Source of the DNA: Cornus controversa
Lineage: Eukaryota; Streptophyta; Magnoliopsida; Cornales; Cornaceae
Length of the DNA: 64,000 bases
Assembly: GCA_026545225.1 (NCBI GenBank)
Contig: CM048852.1
Coordinates: 58,845,146 to 58,909,145 of the forward strand
Reading direction: 5' to 3'
Shown: positions 56,175 to 64,000 of the stretch, piece after piece
How the letters are laid out: each line of letters begins with the position of its first letter
Numbering within the stretch: position 1 is the first letter of the stretch
Made by a program: the position numbers and the translations under genes
The notes under the pieces: generated by a model
What the model was told of the DNA's origin: nothing
Databases searched by the model: none
What the model saw: only the letters and a program-made list of their open reading frames with translations

Positions 56175-56587
56175 AAGTACTATAAATAACATACCCACAT
56201 ATATATATATAGACGGAGAGAGATAGAGGAATATAAAAGAGTGAGGGCAAAATTGAATAGAGAGAGAGGCATATCAAAGAGAGAGAGAGAGAGAAGAAGA
56301 GAGAGAGAGGTGGGATGGAAAAGAAAGAAAGGGAAGAGAGAGAGAGAAGTGAGATCGAAAAGAGAGAGTTGGATAGAAACAGAAACTTTAGTCCATGTTT
56401 TGTTCTATGGGTGAAAGATGGATTGAATATGGGTACCCATATTCAACCCAACTAATACGTCAATTAATTAGTTTATATTTATCCAACTCGTTTTTGACTT
56501 GCATGATAAAATAAGTCATCCATACCCATTTTTGACTGGGTGGATATGGACGGGATGGCGGGTTTGCACCTAATTTGTCACCACTAT
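53318..56587. other. AT-rich spacer with simple repeats and a possible hAT remnant
   Basis: Contains an (AT)n tract at 53626-53654, a GA-rich stretch near 56210-56350 and 'gggttgaatatg(a/g)g'-type inverted or repeated words at 55333-55460 and 56410-56580. The sequence 'taggggtgtcaa' at 53656 and 'tttgtcaccacta' near 56580 could be eroded hAT-like ends, but this is weak. No gene is supported. Confidence 0.4.
56117..56174. repeat. (CATA)n(TA)n compound microsatellite
   Basis: About nine CATA units followed by a TA run. Confidence 0.92.
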
Positions 56588-56985
56588 TTTTGTGTAATAA
56601 ATGTCCTATTTTGTCATCAATCAGTATGCCCTTGTGATTTTAAAATATTTACACTAGTGCCATCAAGTAAAACTATGATGTTCATAAGTGATTCTTCAAT
56701 TTTAATTAAAGAATAAAATTTTATATTAATCCATATACTTATTATAATCATATCCTATATACTTTTTTGAAATTTGTAATTAATTGGTTTTCAATTTACC
56801 ATATACTTTTCCAATAATCTTGGTTTATAATTTAATTAAAGAATAAAATGTTCTTTTAAAATTGAAGAATCACTCGTGAACATCATAATTTTACTTGATG
56901 ACACTAATGTAAAAATTTTAAAACTACATAGGCATACTAGGCATACTGATTGATGACAAAATAGGACATTTATTATACAAAAGCA
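56588..56985. mobile_element. Foldback MITE with ~110-bp inverted arms
   Basis: The left arm 'gtaataaatgtcctatttt...gtgattcttcaattttaa' matches the inverse of the right arm over about 110 bp with few mismatches; the main difference is a small 'gcatactag' duplication in the right arm. The roughly 170-bp middle is AT-rich. A TA-type target site is possible. A transcript would fold into a long hairpin. Confidence 0.82.
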
Positions 56986-58400
56986 ATTAATGACTGATTT
57001 TCACTTTCTACCAATTAGTGGAGTGAGTGTGAAAGGACAGACAATGCTTGAGTCCTGCCCTGACAGGATGAAATTTGTACTGCTGCAGGGTGATGTGGCC
57101 TTGTAAAATATTGACATATGTATAAAATTTAAAAAAATTAAAAATGGGTCATACCATCTTTTTACGGGTGGGCTATTTTATTGAATCACTCTCTTTTCCC
57201 AATCCTAATTTTCATCTCTTAAGCGTCAATCAGCAATCATCATCTTCTGCAGCCACCATTCCTAAATCTCCGTCCAAAAATCAAGTATTAGAGTACGTGA
57301 CACCAATTTCTATCGAGGACACCAATTGGTTCCATTTCCAGTTGATCTGCCCCCAATGTGTCTTATCATATTAAAATTTCGTAGAATGAGATCTACTTCA
57401 TACCAAATGTTTCAAGCTATATTCAAGTTGTAGTGATATAGTCTGTTTTTAAAAACGAGTTGGGTTTTATTTGGTTGATAGAATAGTAGAGTTGAAAAAA
57501 TAGTATGATTGTTGAAATTTTTTGTGTTCAACACCAACACCATTTATTCTTAACCATACTTGACCACCGTCCAAAACCTTATCTTCATCCTTCTCTTCTG
57601 CGACCACTTCCAAAAACTTAACACACAGAGAATAGATGAGCACACAAACCAAAATCGTTAGTCGACAAAGCCAAAATCATTTTGATCTGATCTTTACGAT
57701 CCGAAAAAATGTTCTCAATAGTGAGAGAGAGCCTCCTCAAGGGACTGGTCGGTGGTGGCCCAAGCGGCGACGAAGCATTTGTAGCCGCCGTGGAATCATT
57801 TGTACCCGAGTTGCCATGGAAGCATTTGCTGTTGAGAAAGAGAATCATGATCTGGTGAGAGATGGAGAGAGAGAAACCATCTTAACCACGTACCTTAGCC
57901 ATGGGTTGATCTCTCGCCCCATATGAGAGAGAAAAAAAGAGAGAGAACTCTCCCAATCGGGTAACCCGTAAAAATTGGTTTCATAAATCTTTAATATTTT
58001 AAAACTTTTTTGAATAGATGTCGAAGTTTAATTCGGCCACATCACCCTGCCACTCCTCCAATAATAATAACAACTATTAAACTAGTACTAATTAAGATTA
58101 TGCCTCTATCCATAAATTGATCACCAAAAAGCTGTGAGATTGTGGATAATTATGGACCTAAATGCAAATGGTGACACTACTTCTAAGATGATATCCCTCA
58201 ATCCACCTTTAATTAATGAAAAATAATATATTGTTCAAATTATGAGATTTTCAAATGAAGTGTGTGGGATCACATGACATCATTATAATATTATTAACAC
58301 AGTGACATCATAATGACATCATTTTTCACTCATAAAATTTTATTCAAAAATTTTAAATTTGAATTCTATATCACAGCTCTTAATTAATTGTTTGTCAAGA
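56986..58400. other. Spacer without recognised gene
   Basis: Less AT-rich in 57180-57960, where short frames on both strands exist (for example a GGRWWPKRRRS word near 57750, plus strand), but none matches a family I know or forms an exon chain. It could be a captured gene fragment. The rest is AT-rich. Confidence 0.35.
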
Positions 58401-58620
58401 CTTAAGTCTTGTTTGAATTGGCTTTTGAAAAACGACTTTCGACTTTTTTAACTCGAAAGTCGTTTTGGAGAGTGTTTGAAATGGTATGGTTGAAGAGTTT
58501 CAGAATCAAAAAAGAGCATTCAAAAGAAGCTCGTGAGTACCAGCTTCCTCTTTTAGCTTCTACTTCTCTTTTTTTTTTGTGTAAAAACTAAATCAAAAAC
58601 TCTCTTAAACAAAGCCTTAA
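58401..58620. mobile_element. Small MITE candidate
   Basis: The ends 'ttaagtcttgtttgaa' and, read inward, 'ttaaggctttgtttaa' are inverted repeats about 220 bp apart. The interior has the small palindrome 'cgactttcgactttt...aaagtcg'. There is no coding capacity. Confidence 0.5.
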
Positions 58621-60220
58621 TCATCTAAAGAACATATTATTCACTCTCTCAATTGACTCCCATATCCAATTAAAGGTAATACAGTCACAAATCCACCCAT
58701 ACGATAATCATGACAAACAAAATAATCTATCCACTCTATTATTTATTTATTTATTTATTGAAGTGCGGTGTAGCTCACTCTCACCATTTACTTTTAATGC
58801 AACGGAGGCATAATAATTATTTGAACGTGTTAAAGAAATGTGAGTGTAACTATTCTACAAACATAGAAAATTGAGTGTAACTATTTTGCAAATATAGTAT
58901 TCGTGTATAACTAAAAAAATGTTTTAAAAAAGTTACACTAACTTCCCTCTTGTCCAAATATTGACTAAAATGCCCTCCATTTTATAAATGGTAAAGACAA
59001 TAATTTTCAAATAATGGGAGCATAATGGTCATTTGAACGTGTTGAAAGGAGGTGAATATAACTATTCTACAAACATAGGGAGGTGAGTAACTATTTTACA
59101 AATATAGCATCTGTATATAATTAGATCAAATTTGAGGAAACATCGTTGTATTTAACTAAAATAAATAAAAATAAAAAACCTTACCTGACAAAAGAGCATT
59201 CAAAAGACGTTTTGACGAGCCCCACACTTAATCCAATTCTCTCTCAACTAACTATCTCTCACTACTTGGATACTCTATTCTTATTCATTAGCGACTAAGA
59301 ATTGACATTATTTATTCGAGTCGCACAAAAAAACATGCAGCATTACTCTTACTCTTAGGAATCGTTTGGATGGCACTCCTCAAATACTATAGTCTTTGCT
59401 TTCCATATCACATAGCAAAAAATGGGTCATCAATAATTATCCCATGCATATATTGGGTATAAACAAATATCACCCGAGTCGAGTCGAGAACTCCCCCAAT
59501 TGTATATCCATATCTATTTAATAGCATCACAAAGATTTTTAATGGCTCTACTTAACTTCATTTTATCACACGAACCATGCATATGGATTAAAAATAAATA
59601 AATAAATAAAAAAGCTTATATATAGGATTAGAGTTCTACCAATTTTTACACGAATGACCATTTGATCTATGCACTTGAATTTCAATGTTAACATTGAATG
59701 TTAGACTTTTAAGTCCATTGATGAATGGGTTCTACTAAATGAAATCAAATGAATCTTAACGGGACCATAATCAATGAAGTATTCTTTCAATCTATTAAAG
59801 TTATATGTTGTGGTAAGGTGAAATTAATCCACTGAAAATAATTTCATGATGTCTAGCATTTATTTATAAAAATCTTATATCAACTATAGAGAGAGAGAGA
59901 GAGAAATACAAACTAAAAAAAACCATAAATTCAAAAGAGATAAGAAATGAGAGAGATAAGAGTTGGTAATTTGAGTATGAATCAAGGGATGCAAAACAGA
60001 ACAATGCACCAACAATTCTAGAGAGAGAGAAAGCAAACAAATCCAACCTGAGCCATGGACTGAGAAGGAAGAACAAGAGTGCCAACAGCATCATGAACCA
60101 AGGGAGAGAAGAGAGCCTGTGAAAAGAGAGGCAGCATGTGGGGGGCAAAGTTTCAAATTTTGTTTTCAAACATCCATTTTGACATTCATAGAAACCAATA
60201 GGAATTCCTTGAAATCTATA

Positions 60221-60261
<41 letters not shown>

Positions 60262-60661
60262 AAAGAGAATGAATGAGAACACATTGTGTGTGTCAAAAGT
60301 TCAAGAATAATATGATTGACAGACTATAAATATTGTCCTTTCTAAGCTTGACAATGAAAGAACATTATAAATTCAACAAATCGCTGCACACAAGAAGAGA
60401 GTATTCAATTAGCCCTCAAAATCATTTTCTTTAGTGATTCATCATTTTAAGGGTTCACACATGTTATAACTCATACAGCACACGGTAAATAGGGAATGGG
60501 CTAGGCCCAAAGTTTCTAATCAAGAGTTGTCCGAGATGGACTTGATAGGCCCAATGGGCAGTTCCATATATTAGGTGACAAATTATATTATTCTTTGGGG
60601 AGAGGCTCATGGTGAACATGACTGAAATTCAAACCACCCAGTAACCTTTGCAACGTTCGAA

Positions 60662-60700
<39 letters not shown>

Positions 60701-60946
60701 GGGGGCATAACATCATAACTTATACGTAGTAATTCTTTCTTGTCGCCACAGAAAGGATAAGTAATGCTCCCAAAAAACACCACACCATTAATTACGATGT
60801 ATTAGGGATGTGATAATGAATATCGTATAAAGAAAATTGAACTATAAAATGAATAAAAATAAATTAAACACAGAGACATATATATATATATATATATTCC
60901 TTTGGATTAAGGAGGGTTAATATCCAGGACAAAAAAATTTAAAATT
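58621..60946. other. Spacer between the MITE candidate and the TFIIIC-like gene
   Basis: AT-rich DNA with GA- and CT-rich words, an (AC)n tract at 60236-60260 and a (CT)n tract near 60663-60695. A hydrophobic minus-strand frame at 59864-60262 is low-complexity and not believed. The part next to 60946 includes the 3' UTR of the TFIIIC-like gene. Confidence 0.4.
60663..60695. repeat. (CT)n microsatellite
   Basis: About 16 CT units downstream of the TFIIIC-like stop codon. Confidence 0.9.
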
Positions 60947-63700
60947 TCATAGAGTGCAGTAGTCTCTCAAGACCTGCCTAGCAAGATGAAATGCCCCACT
61001 AGTTTTGTAGATGAGGTGCAAATTAAAAGCTGCTTCTCTCTGGATGTTGCAGTAACCGGGCTTCTGGTTTGCTGTAAGATCTGGATTCTCACAAGGAAGC
61101 TTGGGAATGGGATAATCCGTCTGTTTAGTGGAAAGCGCCTTTTCATAAAATGAAGCTGCGAGAGAAACAAGTCCAACATGATGGCATGCCCGGGCTATGT
61201 TATACAAGGCTTCCTGGCTGTTCCCACAAAGCCGTAGATTGTTGTATAGGAATGCTAAGCCTTGTACCAGACACTGATGCTTGTTCTGAAGTCTAAAATC
61301 AAGTGCTAAGTTGATTAAAGAAGCTCCCACACACAGATTGATCAACGGACTATCTGGCAAAAGCTTTAAAGCTTCCAAGTACTCTCTTGCAGCTGCTTGA
61401 TGCTGGCTGATCATGCTAAACTGATGTCCTGATATAAGTATTGGTGGCACACAATCTTTGTGCTTTTCTCGCATTCTGTGCAAGAATTTATAATATTTTG
61501 ATTGATGAACATCCAGGCTAGATATTACTTTGTAGAAACAATTCCAGGCAGCAATGCTGTAAGGACGCTGAAGTATAATATTCCTTACAAAGTCGCACCC
61601 ATGTTTGGGATCCATGATGTGGTATGCCATTTGAGCACCAACAGCCAAAAGTTCATCCCTTCTCTCAACAGACAGACTGTTTGAAACCAATCGCAGAGTC
61701 AGATTAATCATATCTAATGCTTCCCCATATCTTCTCAAGGATGCTAAAGCTTTGCACAAATCTACGATCAGCTCGTGATGCTCCTCATCTTTCAGGAGTT
61801 GGGGAAGGCTAGACTTTCTTCTTCTTGCTGCTCGCCGGGGAGCCCCATCATCTGAATCTTCACTTTGCCATTCCAACCCAGCAGCTAATGCTTTAGCCTT
61901 CATTTCTTCCTTCAAGTTTGACTTCTTTTGAAGCATCCTTCTCGCTCTAGCAGCTTTCAACCTGTCTGATGCACTAGCCGTTGGTTTAAATCCCCGAAAT
62001 AAATTGTCAGTTTGAATATCATCCAGTACTTTGGCTCTTTCAAGGAGAACATTTTTTGAGAGCTTTTTCCTTGGTCTGAACTGTGTGTTAATCATTACTT
62101 CATGAATCAAGGGGGAAATTGCATCAACAAATTTATCAAGCATCCCTTTTGATCGATAAATATTTGCAAGCTTCAGCTTCACTTTCTCATTCAGCCACCA
62201 CACTTTTGATTGAGTGCAATTTGTGTCTAATGTCAACTCTTCATTTGTTGGAGACAGCACTGAAACGGCTTCATCTTCTCTCTCTTCTTCAAGAAGAAGG
62301 GAAGCCAAAGTCAACCTAGCATCAACACTGTCCTCAAGTTTATCTAAAGCTTCGTAGAAATATCGAATCGCCTGTACTTTTTCATTCAAGAATAAATAAC
62401 ACTGAGCAATTTTCAAATGTAAAATGCCATTGTCATCACCAGCATGCTCTTCTAGCATAAGATAATAGGACAATGCAACTTCATATTGCGCAAGACTCTT
62501 AAATGAGTCTGCAACTTCAGTAATTAGTTTGGCATGGTCAAATGCATTCTCCAACTGAAAATTTCTGAAAAAACCCTCTGCCTTTTCCATATTTCCAAGA
62601 TGAAGATGGCAAATTCCTGCTTTAGTCATTAGATGCAATGGCAGTTCTTTCCCAGAACAGTAAGACTGTGCAAGCTCAATATGTTGAAGAGCTTTGGCAT
62701 ATTCGTTATTTTCCATGCATGTTGCTGCTAGCAGATCAATAATGCTTAAATCAGCTTCGGTTGTATGATGTTTGAGATAGTCCTCCAGAATGCTGATAGA
62801 ACGCTCAACCTGACCACAACTTTGAAACAGCCTTGCAGCTGCCTTGCGTGCTTCAACATTCCCAGGACACAGCTGTGATATCTGATCATATAATTTAGCA
62901 GCTTTCTCATAATCTCCAAGCTCAATGTAAAGTGTTGCAAGATGACATTTTAGAGTAATATCTTCAGGATCAGCCATTATTGCTTTTGAAAGGCAGTACC
63001 TTGCCTGAGCAATGTTTCCTTCATCTAAGGACCATGTAAGAAGCAATTTCCAAAGAGATGAATCCTTTGGCTTCATTACTGCCGCAAGCATATAGAAACT
63101 GAAGGCTTTTTTCTTGTCACCAACTGCATTATAGACAAGGCCAAGTGTATGGTATGTGTCAGGCAAGTTGGGTGCAAGACGAACAACTTCATTCAATACA
63201 CGTATGGCCTCTGCATAACGGCCATGTGCGTAATGAAGAGTACTCTCACCAAGCATTTTTGTGACTTCAGGGCTAAGTTTATTTTTCAATCCCTTCGGTC
63301 TTCCCCTTTTCTTAGACTTCCTTGATTTTCGCCGATTGCCGTAATTCATTGCTTCCATTATTTCATCAAAGCTTGCACCAAAAACATCCTCTTTCCTGGA
63401 CTTCTTCGGCAACTCTTTAGAATGATTACCAAGTGCTTTACGTTTTTTTTCAGCAAAAGTATCATACTCAAGGCGTTCAAATATCTGATAAGGTTGGACC
63501 CCAGAAGCATCATCTTCTGTGAAATCAAAAGGATTCATGTCACCTTCAAATCTCAGAGCAAACTCTCCATCTTCACTGTTAACTTCTCCCTCCTCCTCTT
63601 CTTCATCGCCATCTATCTCCATGTCAGTTTCAGTGCCTGCAGCCAAGCCAATGAATTGAGCATCTTCAAGATGAGTACTTTTGTTTCTATCTTCCCCCAT
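60947..63700 (-). CDS. TFIIIC subunit tau131/TFC4-like TPR protein (GTF3C3 homologue)
   Basis: A 917-residue uninterrupted frame from the ATG at 63700 (MGEDRNKSTHLEDAQF) to TGA at 60947. The same frame extends a little upstream but without ATG and meets a TAG, so 63700 is the best start. Order: acidic N-terminus (DEEEEEGEVNSEDGE), a basic patch with an AT-hook-like KKRGRPKG, then TPR repeats (LGESTLHYAHGRYAEAIRVL, YHTLGLVYNAVGDKKKAFSF, LATLYIELGDYEKAAKLYDQ), a basic linker (KAARARRMLQKKSNLKEEM, APRRAARRRKSS) and C-terminal TPRs. This matches the tau131/TFC4 subunit, which bridges TFIIIC on the internal A box to TFIIIB at tRNA and 5S genes in the nucleus. The length fits plant homologues of about 900 residues. 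It is intronless in the coding part. Confidence 0.9.
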   Translation of the reverse strand: MGEDRNKSTHLEDAQFIGLAAGTETDMEIDGDEEEEEGEVNSEDGEFALRFEGDMNPFDFTEDDASGVQPYQIFERLEYDTFAEKKRKALGNHSKELPKKSRKEDVFGASFDEIMEAMNYGNRRKSRKSKKRGRPKGLKNKLSPEVTKMLGESTLHYAHGRYAEAIRVLNEVVRLAPNLPDTYHTLGLVYNAVGDKKKAFSFYMLAAVMKPKDSSLWKLLLTWSLDEGNIAQARYCLSKAIMADPEDITLKCHLATLYIELGDYEKAAKLYDQISQLCPGNVEARKAAARLFQSCGQVERSISILEDYLKHHTTEADLSIIDLLAATCMENNEYAKALQHIELAQSYCSGKELPLHLMTKAGICHLHLGNMEKAEGFFRNFQLENAFDHAKLITEVADSFKSLAQYEVALSYYLMLEEHAGDDNGILHLKIAQCYLFLNEKVQAIRYFYEALDKLEDSVDARLTLASLLLEEEREDEAVSVLSPTNEELTLDTNCTQSKVWWLNEKVKLKLANIYRSKGMLDKFVDAISPLIHEVMINTQFRPRKKLSKNVLLERAKVLDDIQTDNLFRGFKPTASASDRLKAARARRMLQKKSNLKEEMKAKALAAGLEWQSEDSDDGAPRRAARRRKSSLPQLLKDEEHHELIVDLCKALASLRRYGEALDMINLTLRLVSNSLSVERRDELLAVGAQMAYHIMDPKHGCDFVRNIILQRPYSIAAWNCFYKVISSLDVHQSKYYKFLHRMREKHKDCVPPILISGHQFSMISQHQAAAREYLEALKLLPDSPLINLCVGASLINLALDFRLQNKHQCLVQGLAFLYNNLRLCGNSQEALYNIARACHHVGLVSLAASFYEKALSTKQTDYPIPKLPCENPDLTANQKPGYCNIQREAAFNLHLIYKTSGAFHLARQVLRDYCTL

Positions 63701-64000
63701 TGGAATGTAATTGGATGAATCAGTGAATCCACTTGGATGAATGTGAAGAGGCAAATTTGACGTGATCTATCCAAGGAGTGTGAGCCGAATGATCACTTTA
63801 ATTGAGCCTTATTGACCACTTCAACAAGGGAATTGCTGTCCTCTGAAACAAAACAAAAAACAAAAAAAGAACACACAACAGCATTAACCCTGTAATCCTT
63901 TCATGTACATTAATTGAGATGGTCTTATCATGATACATTTGAATGAATTCTAGTTTGTTGAACAAATAAAAAAAAAGATATGGGTGTAATTAATGTCATC
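63701..64000 (-). other. 5' UTR of the TFIIIC-like gene with a probable intron
   Basis: On the minus strand a T-rich tract (tgtttttt...) ends in TTTTGTTTCAG before AGGACAGC near 63843, a good acceptor. The leader therefore seems to be spliced, with its first exon and promoter to the right of the window. Confidence 0.55.

Noticed and set aside
53656-56587. A single 2.9-kb hAT element bounded by 'taggggtgtcaa' and 'tttgtcaccacta'
   Set aside because: The ends are only weakly alike and I could not find a matching 8-bp target duplication.
59864-60262. 132-residue hydrophobic minus-strand frame starting in an (AC/AT)n run
   Set aside because: The start comes from a microsatellite and the rest is low-complexity Leu/Ser/Phe sequence without family features.
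60236-60262. miRNA precursor near the (AC)n tract and TCTC-rich sequence at 59890-60260
   Set aside because: I compared it by eye with common plant miRNAs and found no mature-miRNA match and no convincing hairpin.
63701-63754. Extending the TFIIIC-like protein 18 codons upstream to 63754
   Set aside because: That start is a TTG codon and an in-frame TAG lies just upstream; the first ATG at 63700 is the normal eukaryotic choice.
1-64000. tRNA, rRNA, snRNA genes and CRISPR arrays
   Set aside because: No tRNA A/B box pair with a foldable cloverleaf, no rRNA block and no regular spacer-repeat array was seen; the direct repeats present are micro- and minisatellites.

Overview
The window is nuclear DNA of a flowering plant, most likely a eudicot. 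It has spliced genes with GT-AG introns, plant-only gene families, very AT-rich spacers full of (AT)n microsatellites, and nested plant-type transposable elements. No bacterial, organellar, rRNA, tRNA or CRISPR feature was seen. The species cannot be named from the sequence.

Layout. (1) 1-2511: the last five exons of a ferredoxin-dependent glutamate synthase gene (+). (2) 3467-8895 and 21493-26397: two diverged direct copies of a ~5 kb segment, each holding a short ARGOS/ORGAN SIZE RELATED-type gene on the minus strand. Copy B looks intact; copy A has lost the upstream start codons. (3) 8900-21181, between the copies: a nest made of a deleted Copia element (-) that contains a 5'-truncated CACTA transposon (+) and a complete but decayed Gypsy element (-, TSD GAAAG). 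(4) 26638-29491: a TRIM-like LTR element (TSD ATATA) carrying two nested TIR elements. (5) 29492-34486: spacer with promoter-like stretches, hairpins and a SINE candidate, but no convincing protein gene. (6) 34487-50345: an RTE-type LINE (-) with three tandem 3' ends, broken by a young Athila-like Gypsy element (35532-46257) and by an older LTR-like element that itself holds a hAT-type element. (7) 50590-51760: a GC-rich LTR- or promoter-like stretch. (8) 52002-53226: a three-exon group Ib bHLH gene (-), of the kind that acts in iron-deficiency responses. (9) 53318-60946: spacer with MITEs and simple repeats. (10) 60947-63700: a TPR protein matching the TFIIIC subunit tau131/TFC4 (-), whose 5' UTR seems to run past the right edge.

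The host genes (nitrogen assimilation, organ growth, iron regulation, Pol III transcription) show no common pathway. The most interesting items are the Athila-like element, whose long open frame encodes Gag, protease and integrase but no reverse transcriptase although its two 1507-bp LTRs differ at only four sites I could find; the ARGOS-like duplication with unequal decay and an AT-flanked micro-inversion; and clusters of short palindromes inside retroelement non-coding DNA.
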